NCBI RefSeq assembly: GCF_019084045.1
Contig: NZ_JAHRED010000005.1
Span: forward strand, 240,373-304,372
Source of the DNA: Paeniglutamicibacter quisquiliarum
GTDB taxonomy: Bacteria; Actinomycetota; Actinomycetes; Actinomycetales; Micrococcaceae
Length of the DNA: 64,000 bases
Reading direction: 5' to 3'
Part shown: one piece after another, positions 41,654 through 51,315 of the stretch
How the letters are laid out: every line of letters begins with the position of its first letter
Position numbering within the stretch: position 1 is the stretch's first letter
Notes under the pieces: model-generated
What the model saw: the letters and a program-made list of their open reading frames with translations, nothing else
Told to the model about the DNA's origin: nothing
The model's database searches: none
Program-made: the position numbers and the translations under genes

Positions 41654-42749
41654 TGTCGCGCCCTGCTGCCAGCTTGGCGTCACGGGCGGCCACGCGGTTG
41701 GCGTGGGTCGGTGCCTCGGGGTGGTCGGCCGGCTTGCGGCTGGCCAGCTCCTTGCGCAGCGTCGGCAGCACCTCTTCGCCGAAGAGGTCGAGCTGCTCCA
41801 GGACGGTCTTGACCGGCAGGCCCGCGTGGTCGACCAGGAAGAGCTGGCGGTGGTAGTTGCCGAATGCCTCCTGGAAGGTGAGGGTCTTTTCGATCATTTC
41901 CTGCGGCGATCCCACGGTGAGCGGGGTCTGGTCGGTGAAGTCCTCCATCGACGGCCCGTGGCCGTAGACCGGGGCGTTGTTGAAGTACGGGCGGAATTCG
42001 TTCTTCGCATCCTGTGAGTTCTTGCGGATGAAGAACTGTCCGCCGAGTCCCACCATGGCCTGGTCGGCGCGGCCGTGGCCGTAGTGCTCGTAGCGCTCGC
42101 GGTAAAGGTTGATCAGCTGGATGTAGTGTTCCTTGGGCCAGAAGATGTTGTTGGCGAAGAATCCGTCGCCGTAGTATGCGGCGATCTCGGCGACCTGCGG
42201 GGTGCGGATCGATCCGTGCCAGACAAACGGTGCCACGTCATCGAGCGGGCGCGGGGTTGAGGTGAAGTTCTGCAGCGGGGTGCGGAACTTCCCTTCCCAG
42301 TTCACGGTGTCCTCGTCCCAGAGGCGGCGCAGCAGGTTGTAGTTCTCGATGGTCAGGTTCACCGAGTCCTGCATGTTCTTGCCGAACCACGGGTAGACCG
42401 GGGCGGTGTTGCCGCGCCCGAGCACCAGGTCCACGCGGCCGTCGGCCAGGTGCTGCAGCATCGCGAAGTCCTCGGCGATCTTCACCGGGTCGTTGGTGGT
42501 GATCAACGTGGTGGCGGTGGAGAGGATGATCTTCTCTGTCTGCGCCGCGATGTAGGCCAGCGTCGTGGTGGGGGAGGAGGAGAAGAACGGGCGGTTGTGG
42601 TGCTCGCCGAGGGCGACAACATCCATGCCGACCTCTTCGGTCTTCTTGGCGATGGCAACGATGTCCTTGATGCGCTGCTGCTCGCTAGGAGTCTTGCCGG
42701 TGGTGGGGTCGCGGGTGATGTCGCTGACTGAGAAGATGCCGAACTGCAT
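41646..42749 (-). CDS. LLM-class flavin-dependent oxidoreductase
   Basis: A 367-residue luciferase-like monooxygenase: MQFGIFSVSD at the N-terminus, EEVGMDVVALGEHHNRPFFSSSP, LSTATTLITTNDPVKIAEDFAMLQHLADGRVDLVLGRGN (the FMN and flavin-shuttle stretch), and GSPQEMIEKTLTFQEAFGNYHRQLFLVD. It uses reduced FMN from a separate reductase and acts on an unknown substrate. It is the first gene of a two-gene operon with MarR and faces the MFS transporter across an AT-rich 156-bp gap. AGGAGG lies just ahead of the ATG. Confidence 0.88.
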   Translation of the reverse strand: MQFGIFSVSDITRDPTTGKTPSEQQRIKDIVAIAKKTEEVGMDVVALGEHHNRPFFSSSPTTTLAYIAAQTEKIILSTATTLITTNDPVKIAEDFAMLQHLADGRVDLVLGRGNTAPVYPWFGKNMQDSVNLTIENYNLLRRLWDEDTVNWEGKFRTPLQNFTSTPRPLDDVAPFVWHGSIRTPQVAEIAAYYGDGFFANNIFWPKEHYIQLINLYRERYEHYGHGRADQAMVGLGGQFFIRKNSQDAKNEFRPYFNNAPVYGHGPSMEDFTDQTPLTVGSPQEMIEKTLTFQEAFGNYHRQLFLVDHAGLPVKTVLEQLDLFGEEVLPTLRKELASRKPADHPEAPTHANRVAARDAKLAAGRDNA

Positions 42750-42905
42750 GATTTCCTCCTGATGGGATGGTGGACTTCGCTCTGGTTAACATTATGCCAG
42801 ATTTATATGCGTTTGCATGGAATAGCGACAATGGCCACCAAATAATTCCCCGGGGTTCATGTGGGCTTCCTCACTCGCCGGACTGCTTCGCTGTAGGCTC
42901 CGGTC

Positions 42906-44393
42906 ATGGACACCCCGTTATCGACCGACCAGGACCCGGCAAGGCAGGACCCGGTGCGTTGGAGTTCGGTGGCCGGGATCGTCGGATTCCTGGCGATCGT
43001 GGAGCTGACCAGCGGCATCCTGCAGGGCTATTACACGCCGCTGATGACCGACATTGCCCGGCACCTGGGCATCCACGACGCGGACGTGAATTGGTTCGAG
43101 GCCGCCCAGCTGATGGTCTCCGCGCTTGCAGTGCCGCTGCTTGCCTCCCTCGGGGACATCTTCGGTCACAAGAAGATGCTCTTGCTCTCGGCGGTGGTCA
43201 CCGCCTTGGCTTCGTGGGCGGTCGTGTTTTCGGGCTCCTTCACCACGTTCCTGGTTGCCTGGGCGCTGCAGGGCTTCTACGCGGTGTGGCTGCCGCTGGA
43301 AATCGCGATCGTCTTTTCCCGCGCCCGGAAACTGGGTGTCCCCGGTCCCATGACCCGGCGCGCGGCAGGCCTCCTCGTCGGGGCGCTCCAGATCGGCGTG
43401 ATTGCCGGTGCGTTGGCCGGCGGCGCGCTGATCGGGGTCTTCGGCGGCAACGTGCCACTGACCATGACGATCCCGGCCATCGCCACCACGCTCTGCATCG
43501 CTGCGGTGGCCCTCGGCGTGCCCGATGACGGGCAGCGCAACGGGGCCAGGATCGACGGCGGGGGATTCGGGTACCTGGCCGTCGGCCTGCTGCTACTCAC
43601 CAGCGGGCTGAGCTTCCTGCGCATCAACGGCCCGGGCAGCCCGTTGGCGTGGGGATCCCTGGCGCTTGGCCTGGGCGTGTTGTATGTGTTTTACCGCCAC
43701 GAAAACAAGCAGGCCGATCCGCTGATCGACTTCAAGGTCCTCTTCGCCCGCTCCATGTGGCCGGTGCAGCTGACCGCCGGGCTCTTTGGTCTTTCGGTCC
43801 TGGGTGCCCAGATCCCCATGAGCACCTTTGCCCGCACCGACCCGGCCGTCAACGGCTACGGGCTCGGACTCAGCGCCTCCGGCGTCTCGGTGATCATCGG
43901 GGCCTACGTGTTGGCGCTGCTCATTGGCGCGTTGCTGTTCCCGGTCGCCGCCCGCTGGGTGGGGAGCCGCATGACGCTGATTGCCGCGAGCGTCCTGGTG
44001 GGTGTCGGATATCTGTTGTTCCTGCCGCTGCACGCGAGCCTGGCGCAGGTGCTGGTGAACATGATGATCGCCGGCGTCGGCTCCGGTGCCCTGATCGCGG
44101 CACTTCCGGCGGCGGCAGCGGCGGCCGCCCCCTTCAACAGGACCGGCATGGCGACCGGACTGACCAACGCGGTGAAGACCATCGGAGGTTCCTTTGCCTC
44201 GGCGATCTTCGGGCTGGCGCTCATTGGGCAGGTGGCCGGTGCGGTATCGGGCGGCGCCGGGGAGAACTCTGCTGCGCCGCTGGCCGGCTACCTGATCGTC
44301 TGGTCAATCTGCGGGGGAACAGCGATCGTGTGCGCGCTGGCGTTGTTTGCCGTGCCGCGCGCCGCACTGGAGGACGTCGGGAACAGGGCTTAG
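42906..44393 (+). CDS. MFS transporter
   Basis: A 495-residue major facilitator protein with about 12-14 transmembrane helices. The loop 2-3 signature is LASLGDIFGHKKMLLLSAVV; a second domain starts near residue 270 with FARSMWPVQLTAGLFGLSVLGAQIP. It is of the drug:H+ antiporter type by general layout. No substrate can be named. The ATG start is at the beginning of the first helix with a polar 20-residue leader. It is divergent from the LLM-MarR operon, which makes it a probable target of that regulator. Confidence 0.87.
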   Translation: MDTPLSTDQDPARQDPVRWSSVAGIVGFLAIVELTSGILQGYYTPLMTDIARHLGIHDADVNWFEAAQLMVSALAVPLLASLGDIFGHKKMLLLSAVVTALASWAVVFSGSFTTFLVAWALQGFYAVWLPLEIAIVFSRARKLGVPGPMTRRAAGLLVGALQIGVIAGALAGGALIGVFGGNVPLTMTIPAIATTLCIAAVALGVPDDGQRNGARIDGGGFGYLAVGLLLLTSGLSFLRINGPGSPLAWGSLALGLGVLYVFYRHENKQADPLIDFKVLFARSMWPVQLTAGLFGLSVLGAQIPMSTFARTDPAVNGYGLGLSASGVSVIIGAYVLALLIGALLFPVAARWVGSRMTLIAASVLVGVGYLLFLPLHASLAQVLVNMMIAGVGSGALIAALPAAAAAAAPFNRTGMATGLTNAVKTIGGSFASAIFGLALIGQVAGAVSGGAGENSAAPLAGYLIVWSICGGTAIVCALALFAVPRAALEDVGNRA

Positions 44394-44431
44394 GCGCCAG
44401 GGGGAAAAGGCCGGAGGTATTGCGGCCGGGC

Positions 44432-46159
44432 TCAGAAGAGCGGCGGCTGTTGGCCCGGCCAATGCGTGTTTCGGCGCGGGATCTGCGCGGGGTCCTCGAA
44501 TTCCGGCAACAGCACCCAGGGGACACCGTTCTTCATGACGACCCCCAGGTCTCCCTTGTCAGCGGCACGGTGATCGGCGGTGCAGAACATCCCGAGGTTC
44601 CACACGCTGGTGGTCCCGCCCTCGGACCAGGGTTCGATGTGGTGGAATTCGACATGTTCGGGAGGAACGGCGCAGCCGGGCTTGATGCAGCCGCCGTCGC
44701 GTGCGGAAAGCGCGAGCTTCATCGATTCGGGCGGGTAGCGGCGTTCGCGGCCGTAGTCCAGGATCTGTCCGTCGCCGCCGAACACGACGGGGATGACGCC
44801 GAACTCGGCCAGCCGCTTGCGCAACTCGGTGACGGATATTTCCAGCCCGTGGGCAGTCCAACCTGCACCGCGGGCGATCCCGAGGAGGGTTTCGAGATTG
44901 ATGTGGACGACGAGTTTCGACGTGGGGAGACCGGTGGCGCCCTTGGGCGTGGGGTGCGAGGCTCGCATCAGGTTCAGCAGTGTCTGCAGATGGCGTTGGG
45001 CGGGGGTGGGACCCTCGGAGCTTGCGCCGATTTCCGGGTCCGAACCTCCCTGCGGGGGTGGATCCTCGAGCGTTTCCGCGCCGGGTGGATGATCGAACCA
45101 GTCGGGCCCGTCGGCAGGTGCGGGAAGCAGTTCGGGCTCCGGGGAGGACTGCGGATCTCTCTCGGCTTCCGGGCCGCCAGCGGTGTCGGCATCGACGCCG
45201 GCGGCGGGGCCGGTGCGCGCTGCCTCGCGGCCCGGGACAGTGGCGGCGGCAGCCATCGCCTGGCGGTTGCCGGCGAGGGTGCGCGCATTGTCGGACTCTG
45301 CGAAGTGCGACAGAAAGACCTCCGCGTCGATGTTGAGCATGCAGGCGGTGAAATAGGTGAAGTGGCGGGTGACCTTGGTGACGACGATGCCGGTCTTGTT
45401 CCGGATTTCCCGGGGCGTGGGGCAGTCGGATGCATCGTCGAGCGCGTCGGAGATCCGGTTGAAGAGCCTGGCGGTGTCCTTCGGAACGCCCGCCGCGACG
45501 GACTCGGCGACGCGGGACTCGGCTTCCTCGGCGAACCGGGCGGCGTCGGGACGCGCTTCAATGCCCGGGCGCAGCTTCTCGAGCTTGCGCGCCGCGGCGG
45601 CCATGGGGGCCAGCGCGCTCTGGCCGACGGCCAGCTGCCGGGCCAGCTGCGGATAGCGCGGGCCGCGGGGGAAGCCGTGCTCGTCGAGGCCCGGCAGCAG
45701 GTCGTCGGCGGCCTGCATGCGGTTGCGGGCCTCGAAGTAGTCGATCCCGACCATGGCGGCCAGGCAGTCCGCCGGCGTCCTGAATTGCAGCCGTCCGGTG
45801 GGGACCGTGCGGGGATCGTCGGGCAGCCGGGCCTCGCCGGCGACGAAGGCGGCGGGATCCTCCGCAACGACGCGCACCGCGGTGAGGGTCTGGGCGGGAA
45901 GCTCGTGCACCAGGGACTGCCGGGATAGCCGGGCGAGCTTGAGTTGGGCGACCTGCAGCGCGTGCTGGGCGTGTTCGACGGTCATGGCAGCGAGCAGGGC
46001 GCGCGTGGGGGAATTGGTGCGGGCCGCGATCCGGGAGACGAGCGCATCGGCCTGCCGGAAGATTTCGAACAGGGCGCGCTGCTCATCGTCCGGGGTCGGT
46101 GAGTACCCCGGGGAGTCGCCGTGGCCGGCGAGGGCGGTGATGAGGGCGTCCGTCTGCAT
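44432..46159 (-). CDS. DUF222 domain protein with C-terminal HNH endonuclease
   Basis: A 575-residue actinobacterial DUF222/13E12-type protein. Residues about 1-330 are the helical DUF222 region; a disordered acidic, Pro-rich stretch separates it from the C-terminal HNH domain (about residues 500-560; CIKPGCAVPPEHVEFHHIEPWSEGGTTSVWNLGMFCTADHR, with the HH-N-H metal-finger residues and a CxxxxC/C-type zinc knuckle). The family is very abundant in Micrococcaceae and its target is unknown. The start MQTDALIT is preferred over long upstream read-through that is low-complexity. It ends 38 nt from the MFS stop. Confidence 0.85.
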   Translation of the reverse strand: MQTDALITALAGHGDSPGYSPTPDDEQRALFEIFRQADALVSRIAARTNSPTRALLAAMTVEHAQHALQVAQLKLARLSRQSLVHELPAQTLTAVRVVAEDPAAFVAGEARLPDDPRTVPTGRLQFRTPADCLAAMVGIDYFEARNRMQAADDLLPGLDEHGFPRGPRYPQLARQLAVGQSALAPMAAAARKLEKLRPGIEARPDAARFAEEAESRVAESVAAGVPKDTARLFNRISDALDDASDCPTPREIRNKTGIVVTKVTRHFTYFTACMLNIDAEVFLSHFAESDNARTLAGNRQAMAAAATVPGREAARTGPAAGVDADTAGGPEAERDPQSSPEPELLPAPADGPDWFDHPPGAETLEDPPPQGGSDPEIGASSEGPTPAQRHLQTLLNLMRASHPTPKGATGLPTSKLVVHINLETLLGIARGAGWTAHGLEISVTELRKRLAEFGVIPVVFGGDGQILDYGRERRYPPESMKLALSARDGGCIKPGCAVPPEHVEFHHIEPWSEGGTTSVWNLGMFCTADHRAADKGDLGVVMKNGVPWVLLPEFEDPAQIPRRNTHWPGQQPPLF

Positions 46160-46450
46160 GCATCCAGTGTGTGCGCCGTGCGCGGGGCCTGGATTCCGGG
46201 AGCGCGGGGTTGTGGACAACCTGCCCGGGGTCGGGCGCGGGCGTCGGGACCCGCACCGCATCAAGGTCCGTGGGTTGCCGGCGCGAACGCCTTGCTCCCG
46301 GATTCCTTGGAGCGCGGAATAGGCCGGTAGGGCCACAATGATGTCCCGGGGGTCCCGACGACTTCGACGATACTCTTTTGGGCGGGCTTGTCCATCGTCC
46401 GGCGCCGGGAATTCCGTGGACGTTTCCTGCGCGCCCGGCCGGTGTCCGGG

Positions 46451-46903
46451 CTACCCGTGGCGCATGTGCTTCCACCAGGTCAGCGGGTCCGCGACCTTGA
46501 AGCGCCGCCCCGTCATCGAGGTGGGGACGATGCGCACGAACTGGTCCTTGGGTCCCGACTCCCAGGGGAAGAGCATCAGGTTGAAGGAGTCCAGGGTCTC
46601 CTCGATGCCGCCGAAGAGCTCGGCCTTGCCCTGGACCATAACCGACCAGGCGACGCCGGTCTCCGGGTTCACGCCGTCGGCCTGGAAGGCAACGTGGGGC
46701 TGCTTGCGCAGGGTTTCCAGCTTGGTCCCGGGTCCGGTGCGGAACACGATGGTGCCGTGGTCGACGGTGAAGTTGATCGGGAAGATCTGTGGCATGTCGC
46801 CCCGGCTCACCGCCAGATGTCCCAGCGACACCGCCCGCAGAAGTTCCAGGCACTGGTTGGATTCAAGGGTCTCAACGTCCGTGTGTGTCTGTTGCTTTTC
46901 CAT
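46451..46903 (-). CDS. Pyridoxamine-5'-phosphate-oxidase-fold FMN-binding protein
   Basis: A 150-residue split-barrel flavin protein: CLELLRAVSLGHLAVSRGDMPQIFPINFTVDHGTIVFRTGPGTKLETLRKQPHVAFQADG, with an FMN-site pattern (IVFRTGPGTK) and the C-terminal helix LTWWKHMR. Such proteins bind FMN, F420 or heme and include nitroreductase-like and PNPOx-like enzymes; which applies is not clear. It stands alone on the minus strand, 85 nt ahead of the RND gene's terminal codon. Confidence 0.82.
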   Translation of the reverse strand: MEKQQTHTDVETLESNQCLELLRAVSLGHLAVSRGDMPQIFPINFTVDHGTIVFRTGPGTKLETLRKQPHVAFQADGVNPETGVAWSVMVQGKAELFGGIEETLDSFNLMLFPWESGPKDQFVRIVPTSMTGRRFKVADPLTWWKHMRHG

Positions 46904-46988
46904 GTCTTGAGCGTACGTGCGGGAGCCCCAAGTGGCCAGAGGCTGGAGGATGGAAGTCGGCTGCCCATGGCCGGTGCCCCGCGCCCGG

Positions 46989-49900
46989 TCAGGATCCCTG
47001 GGGCTTGTTCTTCAGCTCGCTCTCGACTTCCTTGCGCTCCTTGCGGGTCAGCGGGATCATGCCGGTGGCCGGGTTGATCAGCGTGCCGGGGGACACGGCG
47101 CCTGCGGCACTGACCGGCGGAGGGACAGCCCCGTTGCCCGCGGTGCCTGCCGGCGGCGTCCGCCCGGCCGCCGCCATGGCGGCGATCAGCTCGCGCGTGG
47201 GCTCCTTGGCCTTGGCCACCGTCGGGGTCCCGGTGTGCGACAGGGGCCGGGAGTCCCTCTCGGCCCGGCGCGCCGCGGCCCGCTCCTTGGCGCCCTCCAC
47301 CAGGTGGTAGAGCACCGGCACCAGGACCAGGGTCAGCGCGGTGGAGGACACCAGCCCGCCGATGACTACCACTGCCAGCGGCCGGGAAATGAACCCGCCG
47401 CCGCCGGTCAGCCCCAGGGCCATCGGCACCAGCGCGAAGATCGTGGCCAGGGCCGTCATCAGGATCGGGCGCAGGCGCTGCCTGGCCCCGTGGTGGATCG
47501 CGTCTGCCAGGTCCATCGCCGGGCGCCCGCCGCGCGGGGTGCGGTACTGGTTGATCAGGTCGATGAGCACGATCGCGTTGGTGACCACGATGCCCACCAG
47601 CATCAGCATGCCGATCAGCGAGGGCAGGCCCAGCGGAACTCCCGTGAGCAGCAGCAGCCCGATGGCCCCGGTGGCGGCGAACGGGATGGAGACCAGCAGG
47701 ATCAGCGGCTGGATGAGCGACTTGAAGGTCGCGACCATCACCACGTAGACGATGGCGATCGCCGCCAGCAGCGCCAGGTAGAGCTGGGAGAAGGACTCGG
47801 CCTGCTCGGTGGCCGCCCCGCCGAGCTCGGCGGTGGCCCCCGCGGGCAGGGCGAGCGTGTCCAGGCGCCTGGAGACCTCCGCGGAGACGGCGCCCAGGTC
47901 GTTCTCGCCCGGGGTGATGGAGACCGTGGCGATCCGCTCGCCGTTCGAGGAGGTGAGGGTGGCGGGGGATTCGCTGCGCTGGATGGTTGCCACGTCGCCC
48001 AGCTTCACGGTGCCGCCGGAGGCCGGCAGCACCAGGTTGCGCAGCTGGTCCAGGTCGGTGAGCTCGGTTCCCTCCCCGATCTGCACCGGGTAGTCGGTGT
48101 AGCCCAGGCGCACGGTGCCGGCGGGAAGCGGAGAGAGCGTGCCGGCGGCCAGCGCGCCGATCTGCGCCTCGGAAAGCCCTGCCGCCGCGGCCTTGGTGCG
48201 GTCCACGTCGATGGAGACCTGCGGGCGCGACTCGGAGAGGTTGTCGCCCACCTGGGTGGCCCCTTCGATGCCGGCCATGGCCCCCACGGTGGCGTCGGTT
48301 GCCTCGGCGAGCAGCCCCGGGGTGGGTGCGCCGATGCGCACTGTCACGTCCGAGGAACCGCCTCTGCCGCCCTCGGCGGCGGAAATGGAGATCTCCGAGT
48401 CGCCGGCCACCGGATCGACCGCGGCGCGGGCCGCGGCCTGGATGGCCTCCTGGTCCGCCTCGGCGTCGGTCATCACGGTGAAGGACGCCGAGTCGGTTCC
48501 CCCGCCGGCGAACGCCGCGAATCCGCCGGAGGGGGATCCTGCGGTCAGCTGGACATCCACGACGCCGTCCACCGCGCGCAATGCCTGTTCCACCGGTTCG
48601 GCCGCCTGCAGCGTGGTGTCCAGCGAGGAACCGGCCGGAAGCTTCTGCGTCACCGAGAAGGTGTTTTGCCCGGTGCCTCCGAGCAGGTTGGTGGGCACCA
48701 GCGGGACCATGATGACGGTGAGCCCCAGCAGCGCCACCGCGGCCACCAGGGTGATGACCGGGTGCTTCTGGGTCTTGCGCAGCACCGGGGAGTAGCCGCG
48801 CTGCAGCCAGGAGGAGGCCTCCTTCCGCTCGGCCGCGGCGCGCGCGGCGGCAAGGTCCGCGGCCCCGGGCCGGGTGTGCCCCAGGAACCAGTAGGCCAGC
48901 ACCGGGACGATGGTCAGCGAGACCAGCAGCGAGGCCAGCAGGGCAATGGTCACGGTCAGCGCGAAGGGGCGGAAGAGCTCGCCGGCCATGCCGCCGACCA
49001 GGGCCACGGGCAGGAACACCGCCACGGTGGTCAGCGTGGCCGCGGTGACGGCGGTGGCGACCTCGCGCACCGCGGTGAGGATGGCGCGGGACTTTTCCTC
49101 GCCGTAGGACAGGTGCCGCTTGATGTTCTCGATGACCACGATCGAGTCGTCCACCACGCGGCCGATGGAGATGGTCAGCGCGCCCAGGGTCAGCATGTTC
49201 AGCGAGTACCCTCCGGTGCGCAGCCCGATGAAGGTGACCAGCAGGGACAGCGGGATGGAGATCGCGGTGACCAGGGTGGAGCGCACCGAGAGCAGGAAGA
49301 CGAGGATGACCGCCACGGCGAAGCCCAGGCCCAGCAGGCCCTCGACGGTGAGGTCGTGGATGGATTGTTCTATGAAGGGGGCCTGGTCGAAGACCGTGGT
49401 GAACTTCGCATCGGGCCCCAGCTGCGCGGCGAGCTCGGGCAGCAGCGCGGCGACGGCGTGGGAAATGCCCACGGTGTCCCCGGCCGGCTTCTTGGTCACC
49501 GACACGGCGAGGGTCTGAATCCCGTTGGTGCGCGTGATGGAGGTGGCGGTGTCCGCGGCCACCTTCACCTCGGCCAGCTCGGCGAGTTCGTGCACCCCGG
49601 TGGCGCCGCGCACCGGCAGCGACTTGACCGCGTCCAGGGAGTCGATGGAGGAACCGGAGGTGACCGGCAGGTCAAGGCCCCCGGTGTCCAGGCGGCCCAC
49701 CGGCATCAGCCCGGAGCCCTCCTCGACGGCCTTTTTCAGGTCGTTGGCGTTCAGCCGTTCGGCGGCGAGCCTGGCGGCGTCGGGTAGCACGGCAATGTGC
49801 TGGGAGGTGCCGCCGGAGACCTCCGCGGTGCGCACGCCCTCGACCTTGGAGAGCCGCGGAAGCACCAGGCGCTCGACGTCGGCGCGCAGCTCGTTGAGGT

Positions 49901-50342
49901 CCTGGCCGCCGGAGACGGCCAGATAGACGATGGGGAAGTCGGAGATGGAGCCGGCGAAGGCGGAGGGCTCGACGTCTTCGGGCAGCGTGGAGCGGGCATT
50001 GGAGATGGCCTTGTCCACCTGGGCGCGCGCCCGGTCCAGGTCGGTGCCGTAGGCGAAGGACAGCGAGATCGTGGTGAAGCCGGTCTGCGAGGTGGAGGAG
50101 GAGGACTCCAGGCCCTCGACCGCCTGCAACGCCCCCTCCAGGGGCTGGGCCACCTGTTTGTCGATGACCTCCGGGGAGGCACCGGGCTGGGAGGCCACGA
50201 CCGAGATCCGCGGGAATTCAAGCGCGGGGATGAGCTCCTGCTTGAGTTGCCCCATGGTGACCACGCCGAAGACCGCCACAAAGACGGTCACCAGTGCGAT
50301 GAGGGCGCGGTTGCCCAGGGATAGTGCTGCCAGCCGGTGCAT
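46989..50342 (-). CDS. AcrB/MdtB-type (HAE1) RND exporter
   Basis: A 1117-residue RND transporter with twelve transmembrane helices and two large extracellular loops in the usual pattern. N-terminal helix ALSLGNRALIALVTVFVAVFG; proton-relay motif in helix 4 GRVVDDSIVVIENIKR (Asp-Asp pair); mid-point helix VITLVAAVALLGLTVIM; C-terminal helices end before a 75-residue cytoplasmic tail. It is of the hydrophobe/amphiphile type, not the MmpL type. No membrane-fusion or outer-membrane partner is nearby, as expected for a monoderm. The start MHRLAAL follows CTAGGA. Substrates are unknown. Confidence 0.9.
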   Translation of the reverse strand: MHRLAALSLGNRALIALVTVFVAVFGVVTMGQLKQELIPALEFPRISVVASQPGASPEVIDKQVAQPLEGALQAVEGLESSSSTSQTGFTTISLSFAYGTDLDRARAQVDKAISNARSTLPEDVEPSAFAGSISDFPIVYLAVSGGQDLNELRADVERLVLPRLSKVEGVRTAEVSGGTSQHIAVLPDAARLAAERLNANDLKKAVEEGSGLMPVGRLDTGGLDLPVTSGSSIDSLDAVKSLPVRGATGVHELAELAEVKVAADTATSITRTNGIQTLAVSVTKKPAGDTVGISHAVAALLPELAAQLGPDAKFTTVFDQAPFIEQSIHDLTVEGLLGLGFAVAVILVFLLSVRSTLVTAISIPLSLLVTFIGLRTGGYSLNMLTLGALTISIGRVVDDSIVVIENIKRHLSYGEEKSRAILTAVREVATAVTAATLTTVAVFLPVALVGGMAGELFRPFALTVTIALLASLLVSLTIVPVLAYWFLGHTRPGAADLAAARAAAERKEASSWLQRGYSPVLRKTQKHPVITLVAAVALLGLTVIMVPLVPTNLLGGTGQNTFSVTQKLPAGSSLDTTLQAAEPVEQALRAVDGVVDVQLTAGSPSGGFAAFAGGGTDSASFTVMTDAEADQEAIQAAARAAVDPVAGDSEISISAAEGGRGGSSDVTVRIGAPTPGLLAEATDATVGAMAGIEGATQVGDNLSESRPQVSIDVDRTKAAAAGLSEAQIGALAAGTLSPLPAGTVRLGYTDYPVQIGEGTELTDLDQLRNLVLPASGGTVKLGDVATIQRSESPATLTSSNGERIATVSITPGENDLGAVSAEVSRRLDTLALPAGATAELGGAATEQAESFSQLYLALLAAIAIVYVVMVATFKSLIQPLILLVSIPFAATGAIGLLLLTGVPLGLPSLIGMLMLVGIVVTNAIVLIDLINQYRTPRGGRPAMDLADAIHHGARQRLRPILMTALATIFALVPMALGLTGGGGFISRPLAVVVIGGLVSSTALTLVLVPVLYHLVEGAKERAAARRAERDSRPLSHTGTPTVAKAKEPTRELIAAMAAAGRTPPAGTAGNGAVPPPVSAAGAVSPGTLINPATGMIPLTRKERKEVESELKNKPQGS

Positions 50343-50970
50343 CTGCCGTCCTAGAAAGTTCGTTTTGTTCGCTATTGCTCCTGCGAACAACTCTAGTGGC
50401 CCCGGGGCGGCGGCGGATGCACCCAGGGGAGTACGTTCGGTGCCCGGTTCGCGCGGGCGCCGCGCTCGCGTGCGCCCGCGCGCGAGAGAACCTTCAGGGG
50501 TGCAGGATCCCCCAAGTCATATTCCTACACCCCTGAAGGAGCCTGTGGTGCGCGTTCCGGACTCGGCTTGCCGCCGGGAACGAGCCGTTGGTGCAGCCGC
50601 CGGCCGGAAGGCGCGGGGCGATCCACGGCGCGGCGCGAGGGACGGATTCATCTCTCGCGCGCAATGCCGGGACGCAGAGAGATTATCGAAAGCGCGGCCC
50701 GCGGGATAGACCCGATGCAGCGATGGAGCGGGCAAAGTTCAAACGGCCGTGCGGTGCCGTTGGGAAAATCTCGAGACCGGGCGGTCGACGCGGAGGCCGG
50801 CGGCGCGCCGGGCGCGGCGTCCCCGCGAATGAAAAGGGAAGGCAGATCATGGACTGCCGAGGTGGGCCGTGCAACGATGGACGGACGGTCACGCGAGGCC
50901 GGCCCCGTATCCGGGCCGCGCGCGAACCGCGTAGGAACGACTTTCGACTCCCACAACCAGAGGAGAAAAT
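50343..50970. other. Long divergent intergenic region with a hairpin
   Basis: About 630 bases between the RND gene (leftward) and a Pro-rich protein gene (rightward). Frames on both strands cross it but have no family features or ribosome sites; I treat them as spacer. The one structural element is the hairpin at 50491-50539. The right end has AGGAG at 50961-50965. Confidence 0.45.
50491..50539. repeat. Inverted repeat in the RND leader region
   Basis: CCTTCAGGGGTG (50491-50502) pairs with CACCCCTGAAGG (50528-50539); after one mismatch a further AGGA/TCCT pairs, giving a 16-17-bp stem. It is about 150 bp upstream of the RND start on a divergent stretch, so it is not an obvious gene-end terminator. 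Confidence 0.6.
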
Positions 50971-51303
50971 GTGTCCATGAGCATGGCCGTGCAAACCCGG
51001 CCGGACGCCGGATTCCACGACGAAACCCTGCCCCCGGAAGAAGCGCCCACGCCGGAACCGCCGCCCGGTCCGCCGCCGGGCCCGGACCCGACGTATCCGC
51101 CTTCCCCGGGCCCCGATGTTCCTCCGGGGCAGCCCACGCCTCCCGACACCGAACCGCAGCCCGGCCCCTACCCCGCGCCGACGCCCGGTCCGGACCCTGA
51201 CCCGGAGCCGTTCCCCGGCCCGAACCCGGTCCCGGGGCCCGATCCGATGCCGCATCCCGATCCCACCACCCGGCCTCCGGCGTTCCGGGGCATGACGGGC
51301 TGA
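50971..51303 (+). CDS. Small proline-rich, probably disordered protein
   Basis: A 110-residue protein, nearly half proline, built of short repeats such as PGP, PDP and PPGPPPG, starting after a short leader (MAVQTRPDAGFHDE). No signal peptide or transmembrane segment is seen. A GTG at 50971 has AGGAG 5 nt before it; the ATG at 50977 is the alternative. A very strong terminator follows the stop, which supports this being a real gene. Function unknown; it could be a scaffold or a wall-associated linker. Confidence is limited by the low complexity. Confidence 0.55.
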   Translation: MSMSMAVQTRPDAGFHDETLPPEEAPTPEPPPGPPPGPDPTYPPSPGPDVPPGQPTPPDTEPQPGPYPAPTPGPDPDPEPFPGPNPVPGPDPMPHPDPTTRPPAFRGMTG

Positions 51304-51315
51304 TCCGGTAACTGC

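Noticed and set aside
42801..42820. ATGC-GTTT-GCAT as a MarR operator
   Set aside because: Arms of only 4 bp are too short to separate from chance, although the AT-rich gap between the LLM and MFS genes is the right place for one.
46917..49787. A 956-residue plus-strand open frame opposite the RND gene
   Set aside because: Gly/Arg/His/Gln-rich shadow of the exporter gene, with no domain and no ribosome site.
50588..50980. A possible 130-residue basic protein upstream of the Pro-rich gene
   Set aside because: Arg/Gly/Pro-rich low-complexity translation without start signal or motif, and it overlaps the ribosome site of the next gene.
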